Of a stretch of 64,000 nt of DNA, positions 7,811 through 16,709 are shown one piece after another. Made by a program: the position numbers and the translations under genes. This DNA is from Comamonas sp. KCTC 72670 (GTDB lineage: Bacteria > Myxococcota > Myxococcia > Myxococcales > Myxococcaceae). The first letter of the stretch is position 1. Each line of letters opens with the position of its first letter. The stretch lies in the NCBI GenBank assembly GCA_014656495.1, contig BNCN01000005.1, forward strand, positions 1 to 64,000, in the 5' to 3' direction. The notes under the pieces were generated by a model that saw nothing but the letters and a program-made list of their open reading frames with translations, did no database searches and was not told where the DNA came from.

Positions 7811-10800
7811 ATGCGGCAATACCCTCTCGAAACCCGGCCCCGGCCGGAGGAAGCGGCGCGTCGCCACGCGGAGGGCGAGGTCGTGGGCGGCCGTTACCGC
7901 ATCCTCGACTTCCTCGGTCGGGGTGGGGCGGGCACCGTCTGGCGCGCGCAGGACCTGCTGGCGGGCCCGGTGGCCGTGAAGCGGCTGCACCAGACGCTGG
8001 AGGACCTCACGCGCCAGCCCGAGGTCGAGAACACGCCGTCCTCCATGGCCCGGCACGAGCTGGCGCTGTCGCTGGCGCACGAGTTCCAGACGCTCGCCTC
8101 GGTCCGCCATCCGCACGTCATCAGCGTGCTGGACTACGGCTTCGACGCGGAGCACCGGCCGTATCTGGCCATGGACCTGCTGGAGGACGCGCAGCACCTG
8201 GTGAAGGCGGGCACGGGGCAGCCGCTGCGCGTGCAGGTGGGCCTCCTGGTGCAGACGCTGCTGGCGCTGGCGTACCTGCACCGGCGCGGCATCATCCACC
8301 GCGACCTCAAGCCGGCGAACGTGCTGGTGGCGCACGGTCAGGTGAAGGTGCTGGACTTCGGGCTGGCGGTGGGGCGCGAGCACGTCCACCGCGCGCAGCC
8401 GGGCGGCACGCCGGGCTATCTGGCGCCGGAGCTGTTCGAGGACCATCCGCCCTCCGAGGTGACGGACCTCTTCAGCGTGGGCGCCATGGCCAGCCAGATG
8501 ATGTTCGGCCGGCTGCCACACGCGGGGCAGGTGCCCGCGCCCGCGGACTTCCCGCCCGAGCTCAAGGCGGCGCTGGAGCGGTTGGTGTCCCCGGACCCTC
8601 GGCAGCGGCCGCGCGGCGCGGACGCGGTGATTGCCGAGCTCTGCGCCGCCACGGGTGAGCCGGTGCCGCCCGAGTCCGCCGCGACGCGGGAGAGCTTCCT
8701 CCAGGCCGCGCGCTACGTGGGCCGGGTGGATGAGCTGTCGCGCCTGTCCGCGGTGCTGGAGGCGGGCCAGGTGGGCCGTGGTGGCGCGTGGCTGGTGGGC
8801 GGCGAGAGCGGCGTGGGTAAGTCGCGGCTCCTGGAGGAGCTGCGCGCGCTGGCGCTGGTGAAGGGAGCGGTGGTGCTGCGAGGCCAGGGCGTGGCGGCGG
8901 GTGGCAGCCCCTACCAGGAATGGCGCCCGGTGCTGCGCTGGCTGACCATCCTCACCCCGCTGGACGAGCGCGAGGCCAGCGTCCTCAAGCCGCTGGTGCC
9001 GGACATCGAGGCGCTGTTGGGGCGCCCGGTGGCCGACCCGGCCGAGGTGGGCGCGGACATGGTGCAGGCGCGCCTGCTCCAGGTGGTGGAGGACATCTTC
9101 GCGCGGCTGGCGCAGCCCGTGGTGGTGGTGCTGGAGGACCTGCACTGGGCCGGGGGCGAGTCGCTCCACCTGCTCGCGCGGCTGGCCACGCGCGCGCCCA
9201 CGTTGAGCCTGGTGCTGCTGGGGAGCTTCCGTGACGACGAGGCGCCCGCGCTGCCCTCGGCGCTGCCGGACCTGTCGCTGCTGCGGCTGCCCCGGCTGGG
9301 GGCGCGTGAGGTCTCCCTGCTCAGCGAGTCCATGATGGGCGCGCCGGGGAGCCGGCCGCACCTGGTGGAGTTGCTGCTGCGCGAGACGGAGGGCAATCCC
9401 TTCTTCCTCGTGGAGGTGGTGCGCGCGCTGGCGGAGGAGGCGGGCGGGTTGGACCGGCTGGGCGGCATGGCCCTGCCCGAGCGCGTCTTCGCGGGCGGCG
9501 TGCGCAGGCTGGTGCAGCGGCGCCTGGAGAAGGTGCCCGTGGGCGCGCGCGAGCTGCTCCGGGTGGCGGCCATCGTCGGACGGCAGGTGGACGTGGCGCT
9601 GTTGCGGCACGCCGCGCCCGGTGTCGACGTGGAGGGCTGGCTGACGGACTGCGAGGCCGCCGCCGTGCTGGACGTGGCGGACGACCACTGGCGCTTCGCG
9701 CACGACAAGCTGCGTGAAGGCGTCCTGGAGGAGCTGCCCGCCGAGGCCCGGCCCGCGCTGCACCGCCGCGCCGCGCTGGCGATGGAGGCCGCGCATGGGC
9801 AGCGGCCCGAGTGGGCCTCGGCGTTGGCCTACCACTGGGGCATGGCGGGAGACGCGCTGCGCGAGGCGTCGCATGCGCGGCGCGCGGGTGAGGACGCGCT
9901 GCGCGTGGGCGCGTGCCAGGAGGCGCTGTCGTTCCTGACGCGGGCGCTGGAGCGTGCGTCCGGAGCTGGTGGCGATGCGCTGATGCTGGGGGACCTGGAG
10001 GCGCTGCTCGCGGAGACGCGCTTCCAACTCGGGGAGCTTCAGGCGTTCCGGCTCCACGCGGAGCGGGCGCTGAAGCACTTCGGCTGGCCGGTGCCCACCA
10101 CGCGCATGGGCTGGGCGCTGGGGACGGTGGGGCAGGGCGCGCTGCGGTTGGCGCAGAGCCCGCGTCCGGAGGATTACGACGAGGAGACGGAGGAGCGGCG
10201 GCGGGTGCGGCGCGTGGCGGGCCGGCTGTTGATGCGGCTGCTCGACGCCTTCATCTACGCGCACCAGGCGCTCCCGGTGCTCTGGTCCGGCTTGCGCGCG
10301 TTGAACCTGTGTGAGCCCGCGGGGGCCTCGCCGGAGCTGGCGCGGAGCTACACAAGCATGGCGGTGGTGGTGGGCACGTTGCCCATCCGCGCGGTGGCGG
10401 AGACGTGGGTCCGCCGCGCGCTGGAGGTGGCCGAGCGCGTGGGCAGCCCCGCGGACCTCGCCTTCGTGTTGTGCCGCAACGCCGTGTTCGGCGCGTACGT
10501 GGCGCGGTGGGCGGAGGCGGAGGCGTGGCTGGAGCGGGCCATTGGCATCGTCGACTCCGTGGGTGACTTGCGGCTGGCGGAGGAGTGCCGCGCGTTGCTC
10601 ACGGTGGTGTCGTGCTACCAGGGGAAGTTCGCGCGGGGCCTGCCGTTGATGGCGTGGCTGGAGCACTCGGCGCGGCGCCGGGGCGCGCTCCAGACGCAGC
10701 ACTGGGCCTTGCACTACCAGGCGCACATCCACCTGCGGCTGGGGGCGCTCGACAAGGCGCGCGCCGCGCTGGAGGAGACGCTGGCGTGGACGGAGGCGCA

Positions 10801-11341
10801 GGGTGGCCAGACGGACCGCATCATCGTGGAAGGGACGCTGGCGCTGCTGCGGCTGCGTGAGGGTGACGCGGCGGGGGCCCGCGAGGCGGCGGAGCAGGCG
10901 CTGGCGAAGATGTCGGCGGGCAAGCCGGTGGCGCACTTCGTCTACTTCGGCGTCATGACGGTGGCGGAGGTGCTGCTGACGCTGTGGGCGCAGGGCGCGG
11001 ACGCTTCGCTGGTCGCGAGCGCCAAGGCGGCGCGGCGGGAGGCGGAGGTCTTCGCCAAGGTGTTCCCCTTCGGCGAGGCGGCGGCCCGGCTGTGGCGCGG
11101 GAGCGAGGCGTGGCTGGAAGGGGAGGCCACGCGCGCCTTCGAGGCCTGGCGCCGATGCATCGCCGTGGCGTCGAAGAAGGGACAGTCCTTCGAGGAGGCG
11201 CACGCGAGGCTGTCCCTGGCGCGGCACCTGCCTTCGGAGGACCCCGCGCGGCGCGGGCACCAACAACGCGCGGTGGAGCTGTTTACCCGTCTGGGCATGC
11301 GTGATGAGCTGGCCCAGGCGGAGGCCATCGCGAGCCGATGA
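7811..11341 (+). CDS. Ser/Thr protein kinase fused to AAA ATPase and TPR region
   Basis: A 1,176-residue cytoplasmic signalling protein. Residues about 25-290 are a Hanks-type kinase with a Gly-rich loop (GRGGAGTV), VAVKRL, the catalytic loop HRDLKPAN (Asp165) and DFGLA, so it should be active. An AAA_16-type ATPase follows with P-loop GESGVGKS (about 330) and a Walker B-like VVVLEDLHW. From about 680 to the end is a helical TPR-like region, as in MalT/LuxR-type STAND regulators but without a DNA-binding domain. The start is uncertain: ATG 7811 is the most compact choice, while ATG 7739 and TTG 7718 are also in frame and none has a good ribosome site. Its stop overlaps the next gene's start (ATGA), so the two are co-translated. 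Confidence 0.88.
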   Translation: MRQYPLETRPRPEEAARRHAEGEVVGGRYRILDFLGRGGAGTVWRAQDLLAGPVAVKRLHQTLEDLTRQPEVENTPSSMARHELALSLAHEFQTLASVRHPHVISVLDYGFDAEHRPYLAMDLLEDAQHLVKAGTGQPLRVQVGLLVQTLLALAYLHRRGIIHRDLKPANVLVAHGQVKVLDFGLAVGREHVHRAQPGGTPGYLAPELFEDHPPSEVTDLFSVGAMASQMMFGRLPHAGQVPAPADFPPELKAALERLVSPDPRQRPRGADAVIAELCAATGEPVPPESAATRESFLQAARYVGRVDELSRLSAVLEAGQVGRGGAWLVGGESGVGKSRLLEELRALALVKGAVVLRGQGVAAGGSPYQEWRPVLRWLTILTPLDEREASVLKPLVPDIEALLGRPVADPAEVGADMVQARLLQVVEDIFARLAQPVVVVLEDLHWAGGESLHLLARLATRAPTLSLVLLGSFRDDEAPALPSALPDLSLLRLPRLGAREVSLLSESMMGAPGSRPHLVELLLRETEGNPFFLVEVVRALAEEAGGLDRLGGMALPERVFAGGVRRLVQRRLEKVPVGARELLRVAAIVGRQVDVALLRHAAPGVDVEGWLTDCEAAAVLDVADDHWRFAHDKLREGVLEELPAEARPALHRRAALAMEAAHGQRPEWASALAYHWGMAGDALREASHARRAGEDALRVGACQEALSFLTRALERASGAGGDALMLGDLEALLAETRFQLGELQAFRLHAERALKHFGWPVPTTRMGWALGTVGQGALRLAQSPRPEDYDEETEERRRVRRVAGRLLMRLLDAFIYAHQALPVLWSGLRALNLCEPAGASPELARSYTSMAVVVGTLPIRAVAETWVRRALEVAERVGSPADLAFVLCRNAVFGAYVARWAEAEAWLERAIGIVDSVGDLRLAEECRALLTVVSCYQGKFARGLPLMAWLEHSARRRGALQTQHWALHYQAHIHLRLGALDKARAALEETLAWTEAQGGQTDRIIVEGTLALLRLREGDAAGAREAAEQALAKMSAGKPVAHFVYFGVMTVAEVLLTLWAQGADASLVASAKAARREAEVFAKVFPFGEAAARLWRGSEAWLEGEATRAFEAWRRCIAVASKKGQSFEEAHARLSLARHLPSEDPARRGHQQRAVELFTRLGMRDELAQAEAIASR

Positions 11342-12198
11342 ACGGAGTCCAATCACGGGACGTGGCGATGCTGGCGTGTCCGGCCTGTGGCGGGACGCTG
11401 GTGTTCCACGGGCACTCGGAGCACGGGCGCATTCGCGACGGAGGGCTGCGCTGCGGTGGTTGCGGCGAGGCGTGGCGCGTGGAGCGCGGCATGGCCCGGC
11501 TGTATCGCGAAGACGCGGTGCGCGGTACGGACCGGCTGATGCGCGTCATCTACGATGGGCTGCCGGTGCTGCATGATCCGCTGACCACGTTGCTGACGCC
11601 GCTGTTCCAGTCGGTCTCGGAAGCGCGGATGCGCGCGGGGTACATGCAGCGGTTGGCGCTCTCTTCCCTGGTGCCGCACGCGGACGGGAGCCCGCTGCGG
11701 GTGTTGGAGATCGGCGTAGGGTCCGGGGCGAACCTGCCGCTCATCCGGGAGGGCCTGCCGCCGGGGCTCGATGTGGAAGTCTGGGGCGTGGACTTGAGCG
11801 AAGGCATGCTCAAGCACTGTCGGCGGCGGCTGAAGTCCGGTGACTACGCGGGCGTGCGGTTGATGATGGCGGACGCACACGCGCTGCCGTTTCCGGAGGC
11901 GTCGTTCGACCGGGTGTTTCACGTGGGCGGTATCGGTGGCTACCGGGAGCCCGCGCAGGCCCTGGCGGAGATGGCCCGGGTGGCGAAGCCTGGGACGCCG
12001 CTGGTGGTGGTGGACGAGCAACTGGACCCGTCCTTCCGCCCCTCGCTGTTCCAGCGCGCCGCGTTCCGGGCGATTACGTTCTATTCGTGGGACCCGCACT
12101 GTCCCCGTGAGTTGCTGCCCGCCGGCGCGGTCGATGTCCGCGAGGAACAGGTGGCGCCGTTCTATTACTGTCTGTCGTTCCGGATGCCAGCGGACTGA
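11338..12198 (+). CDS. Class I SAM methyltransferase with N-terminal zinc ribbon
   Basis: A 286-residue protein. The N-terminus is a Trm112-like zinc ribbon with CPAC (Cys14, Cys17) and CGGC (Cys39, Cys42). The rest is a class I methyltransferase with the SAM motif LEIGVGSGANLPL (about residues 122-134), the acidic VWGVDLSEGML and the post-motif DAHALPFPEASFDRVFHVGG. This architecture resembles UbiE/COQ5-type and RlmA-like enzymes, but the substrate cannot be read from sequence. ATG 11338 overlaps the kinase stop in an ATGA junction, so expression is tied to the kinase. This could mean the enzyme acts in, or is controlled by, the same signalling route, which is inference. Confidence 0.88.
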   Translation: MNGVQSRDVAMLACPACGGTLVFHGHSEHGRIRDGGLRCGGCGEAWRVERGMARLYREDAVRGTDRLMRVIYDGLPVLHDPLTTLLTPLFQSVSEARMRAGYMQRLALSSLVPHADGSPLRVLEIGVGSGANLPLIREGLPPGLDVEVWGVDLSEGMLKHCRRRLKSGDYAGVRLMMADAHALPFPEASFDRVFHVGGIGGYREPAQALAEMARVAKPGTPLVVVDEQLDPSFRPSLFQRAAFRAITFYSWDPHCPRELLPAGAVDVREEQVAPFYYCLSFRMPAD

Positions 12199-12228
12199 GT
12201 CACAGTCTTGTTGGACTCTGAGAAGTGT

Positions 12229-13056
12229 TCACGGATTCAGCACCAGATCCAACAGCCGCAGCGTCATCCCTCCCGTGAAATCAATGGTGGCGCCGTTGAA
12301 CCAACCCGCTTCCTCACCGGCGAGCACGGTGACGAAGCGGGCCACTTCTTCCACGGTGCTCATTCGCCCCGCGGGGTTCATCTTCGCGTGCGCGGCCTCC
12401 AGCCGGGCCAGGGCCTCCGGCGAGTACACGTGCTTCAGCGCAGGCGTCATCACCGTGCCGAACTTGAGCAGATTCACGCGGTGCCCTCTCGGTCCCAGCT
12501 CCATCGCGAGGTAGCGGACGTACATCTCCAGCGCCGCCTTCGATGCGCTGATGAGCCCCGTGTTCCCCAGATGCGTTGTATCCAGCGGGTTCTGGAGCCC
12601 CAGCAGCCGTGACTCCGGCGCCAACAGGTCCGCGTCCGCCAGTGCCTGCGCCCAGTACACGAACGAGTGCGCCATCGTGTCGAAGGTGCGGCGGATGCGC
12701 CGCGCGTGCAGCCGGTCCTCGCCCGATGACAGGAAGTGCCCCACCGACGCGCCTGCAATCGAATGCACGAAGAGCTTCACGCTGCGGAGACCGGCCACCT
12801 CTCGAATCGCGGCCACACCTGCCTCCGCGGCCTCCGGCGTGGACGCGTCCGCCTGCCACATCACCACGCGGCGCCCCGTGCTCCGGACCCGCTCCTCCAA
12901 TTGCGAGGCCATGTCCGCGTACCGGCCTCGGTGAACACCGAAGACATTCAGTCCGGGCTTGTGGGCCACCGCCTCCGCGATGCCCGCGCCCGTCCCCGAT
13001 GAGGCTCCCAGAATGACCGCCCACTCCTGTCCTGTGTCGCCGTCGCCTTCGTTCAT
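12229..13056 (-). CDS. SDR-family protein (enoyl-reductase-like) lacking the catalytic Tyr
   Basis: A 275-residue short-chain dehydrogenase-like protein and the last gene of a four-gene overlapping operon. The cofactor motif GASSGTGAGIA (about residues 15-25) is present. The region VHSIAGAS, the active-site Lys in SASKAALEMYVRYLAMELGPRG, and the following RVNLLKFGTVMT resemble FabI-type enoyl reductases. The Tyr that should lie 4 residues (classical SDR) or 7 residues (FabI) before the Lys is Ile or Thr here, so ordinary reduction chemistry is doubtful. ATG 13056 overlaps the acyltransferase stop (ATGA); the longer upstream frame is rejected because it runs over that gene. It may be a divergent reductase, a non-catalytic partner, or use another residue. 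Confidence 0.82.
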   Translation of the reverse strand: MNEGDGDTGQEWAVILGASSGTGAGIAEAVAHKPGLNVFGVHRGRYADMASQLEERVRSTGRRVVMWQADASTPEAAEAGVAAIREVAGLRSVKLFVHSIAGASVGHFLSSGEDRLHARRIRRTFDTMAHSFVYWAQALADADLLAPESRLLGLQNPLDTTHLGNTGLISASKAALEMYVRYLAMELGPRGHRVNLLKFGTVMTPALKHVYSPEALARLEAAHAKMNPAGRMSTVEEVARFVTVLAGEEAGWFNGATIDFTGGMTLRLLDLVLNP

Positions 13057-13823
13057 CGCCCCGCCTCCCGCATCCCGTTGGTGTCCACACCGCGCGCCTT
13101 GTCGAGCAACCGCTGCACCGCGCTCGCGACGTCCTGGTGCACCGCGCGCAGCGCGTCCCGGTCGCTCACGTCGAAGCCCGGCGCCAGGTGGCGCGTCAGC
13201 GGCTCGCCCACCCACTGCGTCATCTTCACGGGGAAGGGCAGGGACAGGGGCCACAGCCCCGTCGCGCCCACGCCCAGCCACAGCGGCAGCCTCGCCGGCA
13301 TCCCCACGCGGCGGCCCCACGCATCGCCGTCGTTGAGCCCCACGTACGCGTCGTCCATCCCGCTGCCGCCCACGGGGACGATGGGCAGCCCGTAGCGCAC
13401 CGCCAGCCGCAGGTAGCCCATGCGCTCGCCCCAGTCGACGCGGTAGCGGTGCCGGAAGTCGCGGCAGCCCTCACGCGTGCCGCCTGGCTGCAGCAGCACG
13501 TGCTCCCCGCGCGCCACCGCGTCCGCCAACCGCGGGTCATCCCCCGTGACGAAGCCGAGCCCATCCGCCACCGTGCGCATGCCCGGAATCGAATCGAACG
13601 CGCCATGCGCCACGCCGTGCGGCAGGTAGCCCAGGCGCTCGTGCAGGGTCACCGTCAGCATGCACAGGTCCACGGCCAATGGCCGCCCGTGGTACCCGAC
13701 GATGAGCTTCGCGCCGGGCCGCAAGAGCGGCTCGAGGTTCACGACCTCGTAGCGGTGATAGCGGCGCAGCAGCCGGAACGTCGTGAGCCACGCCTTCAGG
13801 GGCCAGCCCCCCGCTTGCGTCAT
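13053..13823 (-). CDS. DAGAT/LPLAT-like acyltransferase
   Basis: A 256-residue protein of the glycerolipid acyltransferase type. Supporting segments are KLIVGYHGRPLAVD (about residues 36-49, an HX6D spacing, not the usual HX4D), LGYLPHGVAHGAF (a PHG motif as in diacylglycerol acyltransferases), and LLQPGGTREGCRDF with GLPIVPVGGSGMDD, which match the acceptor-binding motifs. There is no signal peptide, so it is probably attached to the inner face of the membrane. It starts with ATG 13823 inside the KAS III stop (ATGA) and ends inside the SDR start (ATGA). It is expected to transfer an acyl chain, perhaps one made by the operon, to a glycerol or alcohol acceptor. Substrate unknown. Confidence 0.8.
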   Translation of the reverse strand: MTQAGGWPLKAWLTTFRLLRRYHRYEVVNLEPLLRPGAKLIVGYHGRPLAVDLCMLTVTLHERLGYLPHGVAHGAFDSIPGMRTVADGLGFVTGDDPRLADAVARGEHVLLQPGGTREGCRDFRHRYRVDWGERMGYLRLAVRYGLPIVPVGGSGMDDAYVGLNDGDAWGRRVGMPARLPLWLGVGATGLWPLSLPFPVKMTQWVGEPLTRHLAPGFDVSDRDALRAVHQDVASAVQRLLDKARGVDTNGMREAGR

Positions 13824-14788
13824 GCGCCCACCCGGTACAGCACCGCGCCATGGGCCACTCCCGCGCCCACGCCCACCAGGAGGATGCGATGCCCCGGCTT
13901 CACGGGCCGCGTGCGCAGCAGCCGGTCCAGGCTGGTCCCCAGCGAGGCCGAGCCCACGCTGCCCACCGTGTCCACCACGCGCACGCTGCGCTCCGGCGCC
14001 ACGCCCAGGGCCTCGAGGATGGCCTCCAACATGCGTCCATTCGGCTGGTGCGTGAGCACCCACTCCACGTCGTGCATCGCCACGCCCGCCGCCTCCAACG
14101 CCTCGCGCGCCGCGCGCACCAGCGCGTCCAGCGCCACGCGCGTCATCGCCTGGCTCGGCGTGAGGAAGTGCATCCGCTCCAGCTTGCCCGTGGCGATGGG
14201 ATTCTCCAGCACCACATCGGTGGGCAGCGTGCCGTTGTTGCCCAGGGCCACGCCCAGCACGCCTTCACCCGAACGCCCCGTCCCCAGGACGGCCGCCGCC
14301 GCCGCGTCACCGAGCACGAGATAGGGTCGCGGTGACTCGGGGGTCGTGGTGCGCGACAGCAGCTCCACCGACACGATGCCCACGGGCCCCAGCCCCGTCG
14401 CCACCGAGCGCGCCGCCAGGTCGAAGGCGCTCAAGAACCCCATGCAGGCGTTGCTCAGGTCCATGGCGTCGCAGCTCCCCGACAACCCCAGCGCCGCGGC
14501 CACGCGGTTGGCGGTGGCGGGCGTGGTGACGTCACCGCCCATGGAGGAGACGCAGAGGATGCGGCGCAGCGCGGAGGGCTCCAGCGCCGCCGCGCGCAGT
14601 GCTTCGCGCAGGGCCTGGGCCGCGACCTCCGCCGCCTTCATGCCCGGCGGCGCGAAGTGGCGCGTGTGGATGCCCGTCTTCCGTTCCACCTCCTCGGCGT
14701 CCCGTCCCACCCGAGCGCACAGCTCCGCGGTGCTCACGGCGGGGCCGGGGAGGACACTGGCGGTGCCCAGGATGCGAACGGGAATCAT
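13820..14788 (-). CDS. 3-oxoacyl-ACP synthase III (KAS III) homologue
   Basis: A 322-residue thiolase-fold condensing enzyme. The nucleophile Cys115 lies in DLSNACMGF and His247 in LTHQPNGRM. The third catalytic residue of FabH-type enzymes is Asn in a GN(T/S)SAAS motif; here the aligned motif is VGSVGSASLG with Ser277 in that place. The enzyme may therefore differ in decarboxylation or use a different extender. It is not next to fatty-acid synthase genes. Instead it sits in a tightly overlapping operon between a patatin-like hydrolase and an acyltransferase. It probably condenses an acyl-CoA or acyl-ACP to make a special acyl chain; the product is unknown. Confidence 0.87.
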   Translation of the reverse strand: MIPVRILGTASVLPGPAVSTAELCARVGRDAEEVERKTGIHTRHFAPPGMKAAEVAAQALREALRAAALEPSALRRILCVSSMGGDVTTPATANRVAAALGLSGSCDAMDLSNACMGFLSAFDLAARSVATGLGPVGIVSVELLSRTTTPESPRPYLVLGDAAAAAVLGTGRSGEGVLGVALGNNGTLPTDVVLENPIATGKLERMHFLTPSQAMTRVALDALVRAAREALEAAGVAMHDVEWVLTHQPNGRMLEAILEALGVAPERSVRVVDTVGSVGSASLGTSLDRLLRTRPVKPGHRILLVGVGAGVAHGAVLYRVGA

Positions 14789-16686
14789 GCGGCCTGCTGT
14801 CCTCCGAGTCGCGGGTGGGCACGGGCACCCCGGGCTTTGACCTGGAGCCAGTGCTGCTTCATGTCCTCCAGCCTTCTCGCGAGCGGCGCATCCGCCGCCG
14901 CCCTGTCCAGAATCTCCCGGGCCCGGGTGAACTCCATCGCCGTCATCAGCGGGGCCTCCGCTGAGTGGAGGTCGAAGCTGACGTCCGCGAGCAGGCTCTC
15001 GATGTCACCACTGCGGTGCAATAGCAGCACGCCACTGGCCGCGAGGTCCAGGGCACGCGCCACCGGATTGAGGCCCGCGAGGAAGCGGCCCAGTCCCGTT
15101 GTTGGCACGGGTGGTGTGTGCCGGACCCCCGAGGGGAAGATGTTGCTGGAGAGGATGACGTCCGCGCCCGCGTCGAGCAGCACGTGGGCGGGCACCATGC
15201 TGGTGAAGGCGCCATCCACATACCGTGCGGGAGGCACCACGGTGGGGCCCCAGATGCCGGGGGCGGACCCACTCGCGCGCACGCCCAGCGCCACGGGGCC
15301 TCGCTCCAGCGCCACGCATTCGCCCCGGGTCAGGTCTGTCGTCACGGGGAGGAAGCGGGTGGACAGCTCCTCCAGGCAGATGGGACCCAGGTCGCGCTCC
15401 ACGAAGCGCTCCAGGGAGTACGAGGTCAGGATGGCGGCCGCCGCGGCCAGGGAGAGCTGCCGGCTGACGGCCCGCTCCTCCAGCACCCGCAGCCCCTCCA
15501 GGCCGCTCCGTCCATCCAGCGCGCTCCCGCAGAAATAGGCCCCCACCAGCGAGCCCATGCTGGCGCCGCTGATGATGTCGATGGGCACGCCCTGACCCAC
15601 CAGCCAGCGGAGGATGTGGACATGGTAGAAACCCCACACCCCGCCACCGCTGAGCGCCAGCCCCACGCGCCGGTGCGTGAGCGCGCGGGCCCAGCGGGCC
15701 AGTGCCTCCCGCTCGGTGTGACACAGCCCCTGGGCCTCCAGCGGCCGGTCATCCACGGACATCCGCGCGAAGCGCTCCAGGTTCAGCCGCAAGGGGCAGG
15801 GGGGATGCTGCGGGGGATGCGGATGCGGACCGTCGTGTTGCGCCTGCGCCTGTCCACTCAGCTCGGACGTGCGCGCGGGGCGCCGCGGGTCCACCACCAC
15901 GGTGGGGAGCAGGCGCGGGCTCGCGGCCGTTCGCGCCGACGCGCCCGTCACCAGCCGCACCGTCTTGTCGAGCATCCCCACATCCGCGACATCGCAGCCG
16001 TCGAGGAAGATGGCGTGCAGCCCGAATTTGACCGCGAGCCGTTGGAGCACCGGCGGTGTCAGCTGGCCAGGAGCCCCGGAGGCCGAGGCGGGCAGCGTCG
16101 CGCGCAGGACGCCATCCGCGCCGCGGGTGACGGCGGGCAGCTCCGGTCCCGGCTCCTGGCTCCGCGCGGCGGTGCGCAGGACGAGCACCCGGTCCCCGAA
16201 GTCCTGGTGGATGACCTTCGCCACCAGCTCGATGAGCGTGGCCAAGGGGGCCCTGCGCACGTCGCTCTCGAAGGCGACCACCTCGGCCCGGGGATGTGGC
16301 CGCTCGGGGGGCGCGGAGGGAGCGTGGGGCAGGCTCGACACGTCGTCCTTCGGGAAGAAGAGGCCGCTGGCGTCCATCGCCGCGCGGACGGTGACGGAGT
16401 GGCGGCCGCTCGTCAGCGCCTCGAGGCCGAGCGGCGTGCCAGGCTGGAGTATCATCAGCGGCTCACCGCTCCGCGAGACCTCCAGCTCACCCTCCAGGAG
16501 TACGTAGAATCCCTCAGTGGCTTCGCCCTCCCGGAACACCACCGCGTCGCGAGCCCAGGTGACCTCCCGGCTCCTGCTCAGCAGTTGCAGCAGCGCGGTG
16601 TTGCCATGGTGCCGGAGCCCAGGCGCACGCTTGAGCGCGTACAGCCGCCGTTGCCGGGCGTCATCGAGTGACGTGAAGTGAGACAT
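14785..16686 (-). CDS. cNMP-binding domain/patatin-like phospholipase
   Basis: A 633-residue protein with the layout of neuropathy-target-esterase/RssA-type lysophospholipases. Residues about 25-115 are a cyclic-nucleotide-binding fold (VVFREGEATEGFYVLLEGELEV). A middle region (120-330) has no recognised domain and ends in a His/Pro-rich linker. The patatin domain has the oxyanion loop GLALSGGGVWGFYH (about 339-352), the nucleophile Ser in GASMGS (about 378), and the partner Asp in YVDGAF (about 490). It should release fatty acids from phospholipid, possibly gated by a ligand on the cNMP domain. It is the first gene of the operon, and its stop overlaps the KAS III start (ATGA). Catalytic residues are complete. 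Confidence 0.9.
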   Translation of the reverse strand: MSHFTSLDDARQRRLYALKRAPGLRHHGNTALLQLLSRSREVTWARDAVVFREGEATEGFYVLLEGELEVSRSGEPLMILQPGTPLGLEALTSGRHSVTVRAAMDASGLFFPKDDVSSLPHAPSAPPERPHPRAEVVAFESDVRRAPLATLIELVAKVIHQDFGDRVLVLRTAARSQEPGPELPAVTRGADGVLRATLPASASGAPGQLTPPVLQRLAVKFGLHAIFLDGCDVADVGMLDKTVRLVTGASARTAASPRLLPTVVVDPRRPARTSELSGQAQAQHDGPHPHPPQHPPCPLRLNLERFARMSVDDRPLEAQGLCHTEREALARWARALTHRRVGLALSGGGVWGFYHVHILRWLVGQGVPIDIISGASMGSLVGAYFCGSALDGRSGLEGLRVLEERAVSRQLSLAAAAAILTSYSLERFVERDLGPICLEELSTRFLPVTTDLTRGECVALERGPVALGVRASGSAPGIWGPTVVPPARYVDGAFTSMVPAHVLLDAGADVILSSNIFPSGVRHTPPVPTTGLGRFLAGLNPVARALDLAASGVLLLHRSGDIESLLADVSFDLHSAEAPLMTAMEFTRAREILDRAAADAPLARRLEDMKQHWLQVKARGARAHPRLGGQQAA

Positions 16687-16709
16687 GGCACTTTGCAGGA
16701 TAACGAAGC

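Noticed and set aside
7760-11356. A 1,198-codon open frame on the minus strand
   Set aside because: It lies antisense to the kinase-AAA-TPR gene. The product is His/Arg/Gln-rich with no domain; it is a shadow caused by high GC3.
13057-13320. Upstream extension of the SDR gene
   Set aside because: It overlaps the acyltransferase gene in another frame; the ATGA junction gives a better start.
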